In this document: in pieces, positions 24,915-32,960 of the stretch | How the letters are laid out: each line of letters begins with the position of its first letter | How positions within the stretch are numbered: the stretch's first letter is position 1 | The notes under the pieces: model-generated | What the model saw: only the letters and a program-made list of their open reading frames with translations | Told to the model about the DNA's origin: nothing | Database searches by the model: none | NCBI GenBank assembly: GCA_944349855.1 | Contig: CALVNS010000007.1 | Span: forward strand, 1-64,000 | Direction of reading: 5' to 3' | DNA length: 64,000 bases | DNA from: an uncultured Eubacteriales bacterium | Lineage (GTDB): Bacteria; Bacillota; Clostridia; Christensenellales; Aristaeellaceae | Made by a program: the position numbers and the translations under genes

Positions 24915-25760
24915 ATGAGATCGCTGGAGCCGCACGTGGCCGCATCCTCGGAATACTACAACTTTTCGCCGGGCACGCTGGCGCGGGAATACCTGCTGTA
25001 CGTGCTGTGCGTGGGCGAGTTCCGCTACGAGGCGGGCTACGACCTGCGTCGCGCGTCCTTTGACAGCTTCCTGCTCGAGGTCATCCTCGACGGCACGGTC
25101 AATATCGAGACAGAGGGCGAGACGCTGTCCGCGCATGCGGGGCAGGTCGTGCTCATCGACTGCAACAAGCCGCACCGCTACCACTCCGACGTCGGCTGGC
25201 GCGCGCTGTGGGCGCACTTTGACGGCGCGGCGGCGCGCGGGTACTTCCAGCTCATCCTGCGCCAGAATGGGCGCGTCTTCTCCACCCACCGGCAGCGCGA
25301 GGTCTTCGACGCGCTCGGCGGCATCTACGACATGTTCCGCCGGCAGCAGCCCCTGAGCGAGCCGCAGATCGCGCTGCGCCTGACGCAGGCGCTCACCGCT
25401 ATGGCCGAACCCGCCGCGCCCGGCCCGCTGCGCGACCGCTACGGCCTGATCGATCAGGCGGTGGCCGTCATCAACCGCAGCGTCGGCCACGAGCCGTCCG
25501 TCGCGCAGCTCGCCGGACAGGTGGGCCTGAGCACGTATCACTTCATCCGCGTGTTCCGGGACGCGATGGGCATGACGCCGCGCCAGTACGTCATCGCCGC
25601 GCGCATGAACCACGCGCGCTACCTGCTCAAGGCCACGGCCCTGTCCGTCGCCGAGATCGGCGCGCAGGCAGGCTATGCGTCGGAGAGCATGTTCTCCGCG
25701 GCCTTCAAGCGAACCCAGGGCATGACGCCCAGCGACTACCGCGCGCAGCAGCACGCGTAA
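24915..25760 (+). CDS. AraC-family transcriptional regulator with cupin sensor domain
   Basis: 281 residues. Residues about 30-140 form an AraC-type cupin sugar-binding domain (SFLLEVILDGTVNIETEGET, HAGQVVLIDCNKPHRYHSDV, WAHFDG). The C-terminal 100 residues have two helix-turn-helix motifs: SVAQLAGQVGLSTYHFIRVF followed by GMTPRQYVIAARM, and SVAEIGAQAGYASESMFSAA followed by GMTPSDYRAQ. Such proteins usually activate neighbouring sugar-use genes when ligand is bound. Its position between the divergent GH120 gene and the co-directional DUF5107 and GH2 genes suggests that it controls both sides. Confidence 0.9.
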   Translation: MRSLEPHVAASSEYYNFSPGTLAREYLLYVLCVGEFRYEAGYDLRRASFDSFLLEVILDGTVNIETEGETLSAHAGQVVLIDCNKPHRYHSDVGWRALWAHFDGAAARGYFQLILRQNGRVFSTHRQREVFDALGGIYDMFRRQQPLSEPQIALRLTQALTAMAEPAAPGPLRDRYGLIDQAVAVINRSVGHEPSVAQLAGQVGLSTYHFIRVFRDAMGMTPRQYVIAARMNHARYLLKATALSVAEIGAQAGYASESMFSAAFKRTQGMTPSDYRAQQHA

Positions 25761-25783
25761 CAACGATCGGGAGGCATTTGAAG

Positions 25784-28700
25784 ATGGCAGGCACCGCAAG
25801 CATCCGCGTCGAGACGGTCATGATCCCCACCTACGGCATCGGCGCGGCGGACAAGAACCCCATGTTCCTCGAAAAGCGCGTGTACCAGGGCTCCAGCGGC
25901 AAGGTCTATCCGCTGCCCGTGGTCGACAAGATCCTGGATGAAAAGCGCGACCAGCCCTACACCGCCGTGTTCCTGGAGAACGACTACCTCCTCGTCATGG
26001 TGCTGCCCGAGCTGGGCGGGCGCATCCAGCGCGCCTATGACAAGACCAACGGCTACGACTTCGTCTACTACAACGAGGTCATCAAGCCCGCGCTCGTCGG
26101 CCTGACCGGGCCCTGGATCTCCGGCGGCATCGAGTTCAACTGGCCGCAGCACCACCGGCCTACCACCTATGCGCCCGTGGACTGGCGCGTGGTGGACCTT
26201 GCGGATGGCAGCAAGTCCGTCGAGCTCAGCGAGGTCGACCAGATGTACGGCACCAAGGGCAAGATGACCTTCACCGTCTACCCCGACCGGGCGTACATCG
26301 AGATCCGCGGCCAGCTCTACAACCGCACGCCCCTGCCGCAGACCTTCCTGTGGTGGGCCAATCCCGCCGTGGCGGTCAACGACGACACCCAGTCCGTCTT
26401 CCCGCCGGACGTGTGCGCCGTATACGATCACGGCAAGCGCGACGTGAGCGCGTTCCCCATCGCCACAGGCGTGTACTACAAGCACGACTACGGCGCAGGC
26501 GTGGACATCAGCCGCTACAGGAACATCCCCGTACCCACCAGCTACATGTGTGCGCACAGCGACTACGACTTCGTCGGCGGCTACGACTACGGCATGCAGG
26601 CCGGCATCCTGCACATCGCGGATCACCACGTATCGCCCGGCAAGAAGCAGTGGACCTGGGGCTGCGGCGACTTCGGCCAGGCCTGGGACCGCAACCTGAC
26701 CGACGCCAACGGCCCCTACATCGAGCTGATGACCGGCATGTACTGCGACAACCAGCCGGACTTCACCTGGCTCAAGCCCTTTGAGGAGAAGACGTTTACC
26801 CAGTACTTCATGCCCTACAAGCGCTGCGGGTACGTCAAGAACGCCAACCGCGACTGTGCGCTCAACCTGGAGGTGCGGGACGGGCAGGCCAGCCTGTGCG
26901 TGTACGCCTCGCGCCCGATCCCCGGCGCCCGCGTGACGCTGCGCGCAAAGGGCGAGACCGTCTACGCGCGCACGGTGGATCTGAGCCCGGTGGACGTGCT
27001 GCAGGATACGGTCGCCGTTCAGGCCCCGCAGACGGATCTCACCCTCGCCGTCTGCGACGCCGCGGGCCGCACGCTCCTGTCCTACACCCCCGCGGCCCGC
27101 AGGATCGAGCGCATCCCCGACCCGATGCCGCCCGTCCAGCCCCCGCAGGAGATCCGGACCGTCGAGGAGCTCTACCTGACGGGCCTGCACCTGGAGCAGT
27201 ACCGCCACGCCACCTGCCTGCCCGACCCCTACTACCTGGAGGCGCTCCAGCGCGATCCCGGCGACATCCGCAGCAACAACGCATACGGCGCGCTGCTGCT
27301 GCGACGCGGCCTGTTCGCCCAGAGCGAGGCGTACTTCCGCGCGGCCGTCGAGCGCATGACGCAGCGCAACCCCAACCCCTATGACAGCGAGCCCTACCTG
27401 AACCTGGGCCTCTCGCTGCTGTATCAGGGCCGGGACGGCGAGGCCTACGACGCGTTCTTCAAGTCCGTCTGGACGGCGGCGCAGCAGGAGGCCGGCTATT
27501 ACTACCTCGCCTGCATCGACTGCCGCCGCGGCGCATACGAGGCGGCGCTGGAGCACGTCGAGCGCAGCCTGGTCCGCAACGGCCACAGCCTGAAGGCCCG
27601 CGCGCTGCGGGGGATGATTCTGGGCCGCCTGGGCCGCACGGACGAGGCCGCCGCGTGGTTTGCCGAAAACCTGAAGCTGGATGCGTTCGACTACATATCC
27701 CGCATCGAGTCCGGCGACGTGCAGGGCGCGCTGTCGATGATGGGCGCGCGCGCGAGCAGCTATGTGGAGTGCGCGATCGACTACGCGGAGGCCGGCTTTG
27801 CGGACAAGGCGCTGCGCGTGCTCGGGCTCTGCCCGGTCGAGCATCCCATGGTGTTCTATCACCGGGCGCTGCTGGGCGACGAAGCCGCGCTGCAAAGGGC
27901 CGCCGCATGCTCCAGCCTGTACTGCTTCCCCAACCGGCTGGAGGACATCCGCGCGCTGGCGTTCGCCATCGAGCACAACCCCTCCGACGCCAAAGCGCCC
28001 TACTATCTGGGCTGCCTGTGGTACGACCGGCGCCAGTACGACGCGGCCATCGACTGCTGGGAGCGCAGCGCGCGCCTGGACGGCAGCTTTCCCACCGTCT
28101 GGCGCAATCTGGCGCTGGCATACTTCAACAAGCGCGGCGAGCGCGAGCGCGCCCTTTCGTGCATGGAGCGCGCCTATGCGCTGGACGAGACCGACGCGCG
28201 CGTGCTGCTGGAGCTGGATCAGCTGCGCCGCAAGCTGAACGTGCCCGTCGCGCAGCGCCTCTCCCTCCTGGACGCGCACCGCGACGTGGCCTTCCTGCGC
28301 GACGACCTGTACACGGAGTACTGCACGCTGCTCAACGACCTGGGCCGCCACGAGGAGGCGCTCTCGCTGCTCATGGCGCGCCGCTTCCACCCCTGGGAGG
28401 GCGGCGAAGGCAAGGTGACAAAGCAATACGCCGTGGCGCTGACGCAGCTGGGCCGTGAGGCGCTCGCGCAGGGCGACGCGGCCCGCGCCAGGGACCTTCT
28501 GCAGCGCGCGCTCGTCTTCCCGGAAAATCTGGGCGAGGGCAAGCTGGAGGGCGCGAAGGACAACGACATCCACTACTACCTGGGCCTGGCCGAACGCGCG
28601 CTGGGCGACGAGGACGCGGCCCTGCGCCATCTGCAGCTGGCCGCCGAGGGCGAGGGCGAGCCCGCCGGCATGATGTACTACAACGACCAGCCCGCGGACA

Positions 28701-29038
28701 TGATCCTCTATCAGGGGCTGGCCAACCGCGCGCTGGGCCGCGAGGAGCGGGCCCGCAGCCGCTTCCACAAGCTGATCTCCTACGGGGAGAAGCACTACTA
28801 TGACGTGGTGCAGATCGACTACTTCGCCGTCTCCCTGCCCGACCTGCAGCTCTTTGACGAGGACCTGACGGTACGCAACCGCGCCCACTGCGAGTACCTG
28901 ATCGCGCTGGGCAGCCATGGGCTGGGCGATCCGGCGCGCGCCGCCGCCTGTTACGACGCGGCGCTGGCCATCGACTGCGCGCACCAGGGCGCGATCCTGC
29001 ACCGGCGTCTGAAGGAGGATGCACATGGAGTTCATTGA
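25784..29038 (+). CDS. DUF5107 domain protein with C-terminal TPR array
   Basis: 1084 residues. The N-terminal about 350 match the DUF5107 type: YPLPVVDKILDEK, VMVLPELGGRIQRAYDKTNG, WISGGIEFNWPQHHRP and WKWG-like WTWGCGDFGQAWDRN. This fold is galactose-mutarotase-like, with the conserved GGRI and PQHH motifs. A linker beta domain (about 355-460) follows, then about 12 TPR-like helical repeats to the end (such as EPYLNLGLSLLYQGRDGEAYD). The ATG at 25784 lies 9 bases after GGGAGG. No signal peptide. The catalytic role is unproven; the setting suggests glycan breakdown. It overlaps the GH2 gene by 14 bases. Confidence 0.85.
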   Translation: MAGTASIRVETVMIPTYGIGAADKNPMFLEKRVYQGSSGKVYPLPVVDKILDEKRDQPYTAVFLENDYLLVMVLPELGGRIQRAYDKTNGYDFVYYNEVIKPALVGLTGPWISGGIEFNWPQHHRPTTYAPVDWRVVDLADGSKSVELSEVDQMYGTKGKMTFTVYPDRAYIEIRGQLYNRTPLPQTFLWWANPAVAVNDDTQSVFPPDVCAVYDHGKRDVSAFPIATGVYYKHDYGAGVDISRYRNIPVPTSYMCAHSDYDFVGGYDYGMQAGILHIADHHVSPGKKQWTWGCGDFGQAWDRNLTDANGPYIELMTGMYCDNQPDFTWLKPFEEKTFTQYFMPYKRCGYVKNANRDCALNLEVRDGQASLCVYASRPIPGARVTLRAKGETVYARTVDLSPVDVLQDTVAVQAPQTDLTLAVCDAAGRTLLSYTPAARRIERIPDPMPPVQPPQEIRTVEELYLTGLHLEQYRHATCLPDPYYLEALQRDPGDIRSNNAYGALLLRRGLFAQSEAYFRAAVERMTQRNPNPYDSEPYLNLGLSLLYQGRDGEAYDAFFKSVWTAAQQEAGYYYLACIDCRRGAYEAALEHVERSLVRNGHSLKARALRGMILGRLGRTDEAAAWFAENLKLDAFDYISRIESGDVQGALSMMGARASSYVECAIDYAEAGFADKALRVLGLCPVEHPMVFYHRALLGDEAALQRAAACSSLYCFPNRLEDIRALAFAIEHNPSDAKAPYYLGCLWYDRRQYDAAIDCWERSARLDGSFPTVWRNLALAYFNKRGERERALSCMERAYALDETDARVLLELDQLRRKLNVPVAQRLSLLDAHRDVAFLRDDLYTEYCTLLNDLGRHEEALSLLMARRFHPWEGGEGKVTKQYAVALTQLGREALAQGDAARARDLLQRALVFPENLGEGKLEGAKDNDIHYYLGLAERALGDEDAALRHLQLAAEGEGEPAGMMYYNDQPADMILYQGLANRALGREERARSRFHKLISYGEKHYYDVVQIDYFAVSLPDLQLFDEDLTVRNRAHCEYLIALGSHGLGDPARAAACYDAALAIDCAHQGAILHRRLKEDAHGVH

Positions 29039-31697
29039 TCTTTCCGGCCTCTGGCAGTGCGACATTCCGGGCCAGCACGCGACCGTCCGCCTGCCCGGCA
29101 CGCTGGATGAAAACGGCGTCGGCCACCCCGACGCCGGGACCAACCAATGGCACCCGGACGAGTCCGGCAACGCCGTGCTGCAGTCCGCCGGCGTGATCGC
29201 CACGCGCCTGACGCGGCGCTTCACCTACGAGGGCCCGGCCGCCTTCTCCCGCGCGCTGTGCTGGACGCCGCCGCAGGGCAAACGCGTCTTTCTGGAGTGC
29301 GAGCGCTCGCGCTGCCTGTCGCTGCAGGTCAACGGCGCGCCGGTTCCGCCCTTTGTGGAGCCGTCGCTCTCTACGCCGCACGTGTTCGAGGTGACGGGCC
29401 TGCTCACCGGGGACGACCGCCTGACGCTCGTGTGCGACAACAGCTATCCCGGCTGGCCGCGCGAGGACATCGTCTACTCGTCCGCCGCCACGGACGAGAC
29501 GCAGACCAACTGGAACGGCTTGCTCGGCTATCTCCGCCTGCGCGTGGAGGAGCCGGTCTTTCTCCACGCGCTGCGGGCCTATCCGCGCGGCGGCGCGCTG
29601 GACGTGTGCGCGGACATCTCCGCCCAAACGGCGTGCGAGGCCGAGCTGCGCATCGACTGCGAAGCGCTGGAAGCGCCGGTCCGACACCAGGTACGCCTGA
29701 CCCCCGGCCTGCAGGAGGTGCGGCTGACGGGGCTGCCACTCCAGCCGTCCGCGCGGCGCTGGGATGAGGCGGACGGCCGGCTGTACGAGCTGACCGCAGC
29801 GCTGGGCGCATCCTCACGCACTGTGCGCCTGGGCATTCGGGACTTTGGCGCGCAGGGCGGCCATCTGCAGCTGAACGGGCGCAACATCTTCCTGCGCGGC
29901 GAGGCCAACTGCGCCGTCTTCCCGGAGACGGGGCATCCGCCGATGGACGTGGCCTCCTGGCGGCGGATCCTGTCCGTCTACCGCAGCTATGGCGTCAATT
30001 GCATGCGCTTTCACAGCCACTGCCCACCGCAGGCCGCCTTCGAGGCCGCGGACGAGATGGGCATGATGATGCAGCCCGAGCTGTCGCACTGGAACCCGCG
30101 CGACGCGTTCGCCGCGCCGCAGAGCCGCGCCTACTACTGCGCCGAGCTGGAGCAGACGCTGCGCATGCTGGCCAACCATCCGTCGTTTGTGATGCTCTCC
30201 CTGGGCAACGAGCTGCAGGCCGACGAGGCGGGCCACGCCTTCATGGCGCAGCTGATGGACCTGGCGCGCAGCCTTGACCCGACCCGCCTGTACGCAACCG
30301 GGTCCAACAACCACTACGGCCAGCAGGGCTGCGACGACGCCAGCGACTTTTACACCTCCAGCAACGTGGGCGAGCTGGATCTGCGCGCGACCAACTGCAA
30401 CATGCAGGGCTGGCTCAACCGGCGCTATCCGGACCTCTGCACAGATTACACGCCCGCCGTGGACGCGCTGCGCAAGGGGCACGACCAGCCGGTGTTCTCC
30501 TTTGAGGTGGGGCAGTTCGAGGTGCTGCCGGACTTTGACGGTCTGGACGACTACCGCGGCGTGACCGACCCGGCCAACCTGCGGCTCGTGCGAGACAAGG
30601 TTTCGCGCAGCGGCCTTGCGCCCATCTGGAAGCGCTGCGTGGAGGCCTCCGGCGAGCTGGCGCTGCTGTGCTACCGCGCCGAGGTCGAGGCCGCGCTGCG
30701 CACGCCGGGCATGAGCGGCATCTCGCTGCTGGGCCTGCAGGACTTTCCCGGCCAGGGCACGGCGCTGGTGGGCATGCTCGACCCGCACCTGAAGCCCAAG
30801 CCCTACGCGTTCGCCCGGCCGGAGCGCTTTGCCCGCTTCTTCACGGGCGAGCTGCCGCTGGCCCTGCTGCCCAAGTGTACCTACCAAAGCGCCGAAACGC
30901 TGCGCGTACAGCTGCGCATGGCCAACTACGGCCGCGCGGACCTGCACGGCGCGCCCGTCTGGTCGCTGGAGGGCGCGCAGATGCAGGGCGAGCTGCCCGC
31001 TGTGTCCGCGCCTGCGGGCGGCCTGACGGACCTGGGCGAGCTGGCGCTGCCCTTGGACGGCATAAAGCGTGCAAGTCGCCTGACGCTGCGCATCAGCCTG
31101 TGCGGCCGCTCCAACGCATATCCGGTCTGGGTCTATCCGGACGAGCGGCCCGTCTGCCCGGCAAACGTGCATGAATGCCGCGCGCTGGACGACGCGGCGC
31201 TGGATGTGCTCGCGCATGGCGGCACGGTGTACCTTGCGCCCGACTCCACCCCGGAGGCGCTGCCGCACTCCATCCAGGGCCAGTTCAGCACGGACTTCTG
31301 GTCCGTGGGCACGTTCGCGGGTCAGGAGGGCGGCATGGGCCAGCTGATCGACGCCGGGCATCCTCTCTTTGAGGGCTTCCCCACCGAATGCCACACGGAC
31401 TGGCAGTGGTGGCCCATGGCCGGCCAGCGCGCGGCAATCCTCCCCCGCCCCATGCAGGCGATCGTCGCCGAGCTGGACAGCTACGCCTACCTGCGCCCCA
31501 TGGCGCAGCTGCTCGAGTGCCGTTGCGGCGGCGGCCGGGTGCTGCTGTCCACGCTGGGGCTGCATGCGCTCGAACAATACCCCGAGGCGCGCGCGCTGCA
31601 GGGCTGCATCTACCGCTATCTGGGCGGGCATCCCACCCTGCCCCAGCAGGAGATGACCGTGCAGGAGCTGCGCACGATCGTCCGGCCGGTCCGCTGA
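29025..31697 (+). CDS. Glycoside hydrolase family 2 protein
   Basis: 890 residues. The N-terminal GH2 sugar-binding domain begins FIDLSGLWQCDIPGQHATVR; an immunoglobulin-like domain follows at about 170-270. The TIM barrel includes NIFLRGEANCAVFPETGHPP and MRFHSHCPPQAAFEAADEMG. The acid/base Glu should be E396 in MLSLGNELQADEAG and the nucleophile E494 in PVFSFEVGQFEVLPD. The C-terminal 250 residues are an additional beta-rich region with no clear family. No signal peptide. Beta-galactosidase, glucuronidase and mannosidase activities cannot be separated by eye. The ATG at 29025 has AGGAGG 6 bases upstream and overlaps the DUF5107 gene. Confidence 0.85.
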   Translation: MEFIDLSGLWQCDIPGQHATVRLPGTLDENGVGHPDAGTNQWHPDESGNAVLQSAGVIATRLTRRFTYEGPAAFSRALCWTPPQGKRVFLECERSRCLSLQVNGAPVPPFVEPSLSTPHVFEVTGLLTGDDRLTLVCDNSYPGWPREDIVYSSAATDETQTNWNGLLGYLRLRVEEPVFLHALRAYPRGGALDVCADISAQTACEAELRIDCEALEAPVRHQVRLTPGLQEVRLTGLPLQPSARRWDEADGRLYELTAALGASSRTVRLGIRDFGAQGGHLQLNGRNIFLRGEANCAVFPETGHPPMDVASWRRILSVYRSYGVNCMRFHSHCPPQAAFEAADEMGMMMQPELSHWNPRDAFAAPQSRAYYCAELEQTLRMLANHPSFVMLSLGNELQADEAGHAFMAQLMDLARSLDPTRLYATGSNNHYGQQGCDDASDFYTSSNVGELDLRATNCNMQGWLNRRYPDLCTDYTPAVDALRKGHDQPVFSFEVGQFEVLPDFDGLDDYRGVTDPANLRLVRDKVSRSGLAPIWKRCVEASGELALLCYRAEVEAALRTPGMSGISLLGLQDFPGQGTALVGMLDPHLKPKPYAFARPERFARFFTGELPLALLPKCTYQSAETLRVQLRMANYGRADLHGAPVWSLEGAQMQGELPAVSAPAGGLTDLGELALPLDGIKRASRLTLRISLCGRSNAYPVWVYPDERPVCPANVHECRALDDAALDVLAHGGTVYLAPDSTPEALPHSIQGQFSTDFWSVGTFAGQEGGMGQLIDAGHPLFEGFPTECHTDWQWWPMAGQRAAILPRPMQAIVAELDSYAYLRPMAQLLECRCGGGRVLLSTLGLHALEQYPEARALQGCIYRYLGGHPTLPQQEMTVQELRTIVRPVR

Positions 31698-31705
31698 GTC
31701 AATGC

Positions 31706-31742
31706 AAGGGTCGCAGGTTGAACGCCTGCGCCCCTTCTTTTT
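31706..31742 (+). terminator. Rho-independent terminator after the GH2 gene
   Basis: AAGGG, one mismatch, CGCAGG, seven-base loop, CCTGCG, CCCTT, then CTTTTT. It ends the AraC-DUF5107-GH2 unit. Confidence 0.8.
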
Positions 31743-31773
31743 CGTTCGTAGCCTCTCTCTTTTTTCGCAGCTG

Positions 31774-31782
31774 TGGTATACT
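31774..31782 (+). promoter_or_regulatory. Extended -10 promoter of the bile salt hydrolase gene
   Basis: TGGTATACT, 37 bases before the ATG, with no good -35 at the usual distance. Confidence 0.5.
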
Positions 31783-31819
31783 AGACCTGCGGCCATTCGC
31801 CGCCAAAGGAGGCAACGCC

Positions 31820-32803
31820 ATGTGCACCAGTCTTGCGTTTTCCAGCCCCGCGCTGTTCGGGCGCAACCTTGACCTGGAGTATTCCTTCTCCGAGCAGGTC
31901 GCCGTCACGCCGCGCAATCATGCGTTTTCTTTCCGCCACAGGCCGTCGCTTGCGCAGCACTTCGCCATGATCGGCATGGCCGCCGTTGCCGGCGATGTCC
32001 CGCTCTATGCGGAGGCCGCCAATGAAAAGGGCCTGTACATGGCGGGGCTGTACTTTCCGGGCAACGCCCACTACTTTCCCGATCCCGATCCACAGTGCGA
32101 TAACCTTGCGCCCTATGAGCTGATTCCGGCGGTACTGGGCGCCTGCGAAACGCTCGCCGAAGCCCGGCGCATGTTGGAGCGCGTGCGCCTGATTGCCGAT
32201 CCCTTCGCGCCCGGTTATCCGCTCGCGCCGCTGCACTGGCACATTGCCGACGCCACCGGCTCCCTCGTCGCCGAGCCCATGGCCGACGGCCTGCGCCTGT
32301 ACGACGACCCGGCCGGCGTGCTGACCAACAACCCGCCCTTCCCCTTTCACCTCACGCGCCTAAGCGACTATCAGACGCTCTCGCCCCGGCCGCCGGAAAA
32401 CCGGTTCGCTCCGGCGCTCGGCCTGCAGCCCTACGGGCAGGGCATGGGCGCGATGGGCCTGCCCGGCGATGCGTCGCCCGTCTCCCGCTTCGTGCGCGCG
32501 GCGTTTCTCAAGGCGCATGCGGCCTTTGACGGGGACGAGGCCACGCAGGTGGTGCAGTTCTTCCACATCCTGAATGCCGTCTCCATGGTGCGCGGCAGCG
32601 TCGTCACGCCCGAAGGACGCCTGGACGAGACGACCTACTCCTGCTGCATCGACGCCCGCAACGGCGTGTACTACTACCGCACCTACGACGCCAGCCGCAT
32701 CAGCGCCGTCAGCCTGCTGGACGAACCGCTCGACGGCGAGGCGCTGCGCGTCTTCCCGCTGGAGCGCAGCCCGCAATTCCATTATGTCAACCGCCATATC
32801 TGA
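31820..32803 (+). CDS. Choloylglycine hydrolase family (bile salt hydrolase / penicillin acylase)
   Basis: 327 residues, the normal family length. The protein begins MCTSLAFSS, so Cys2 becomes the N-terminal nucleophile once Met is removed. Other catalytic positions of clostridial bile salt hydrolases are present: R15 and D18 in FGRNLDLEY, N68 in AANEKGLYMAGLYFPG, N170 in GVLTNNPPFPFH and R223 in GLPGDASPVSRFVRAAFLKA. It hydrolyses the amide bond of glycine- or taurine-conjugated bile acids, or of related amides. No signal peptide, so it is intracellular, as usual. The ATG has AAAGGAGG 6 bases upstream. It is transcribed alone, between two terminators. Confidence 0.9.
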   Translation: MCTSLAFSSPALFGRNLDLEYSFSEQVAVTPRNHAFSFRHRPSLAQHFAMIGMAAVAGDVPLYAEAANEKGLYMAGLYFPGNAHYFPDPDPQCDNLAPYELIPAVLGACETLAEARRMLERVRLIADPFAPGYPLAPLHWHIADATGSLVAEPMADGLRLYDDPAGVLTNNPPFPFHLTRLSDYQTLSPRPPENRFAPALGLQPYGQGMGAMGLPGDASPVSRFVRAAFLKAHAAFDGDEATQVVQFFHILNAVSMVRGSVVTPEGRLDETTYSCCIDARNGVYYYRTYDASRISAVSLLDEPLDGEALRVFPLERSPQFHYVNRHI

Positions 32804-32809
32804 CTCCCT

Positions 32810-32836
32810 GCGGAGGTTCTTGCCTCCGCTTTTTTT
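32810..32836 (+). terminator. Rho-independent terminator after the bile salt hydrolase gene
   Basis: GCGGAGG, six-base loop, CCTCCGC, then seven T, seven bases after the stop. Confidence 0.9.
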
Positions 32837-32869
32837 GCGCCGCGCGCCGGAAAAAGCCGCTCCCCTTTC

Positions 32870-32898
32870 TTTCATCTCAGGTCCGCATATGATATAAT
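32870..32898 (+). promoter_or_regulatory. Promoter of the hybrid histidine kinase gene
   Basis: TTTCAT, 17 bases, TATAAT, with an extended -10 (TGATATAAT). The transcript would start near 32905, too close to the upstream ATG at 32913, which supports the TTG start at 32961. Confidence 0.65.
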
Positions 32899-32960
32899 AG
32901 AAATCGGTTGCAATGGCGCGCCATGCCGCGCACCCTCATCCACGAGGAGGCATCGATCTC

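Noticed and set aside
25736..29224. Open frame of 1162 codons on the minus strand opposite the DUF5107 gene
   Set aside because: Mirror of a GC-rich coding strand; its translation is a low-complexity Val/Ala/Arg/His-rich string with no motif, while the plus strand has a proper start, ribosome binding site and family motifs.
29814..31796. Open frame of 660 codons opposite the GH2 gene
   Set aside because: Shadow; includes the terminator of the GH2 gene and shows no family signature.
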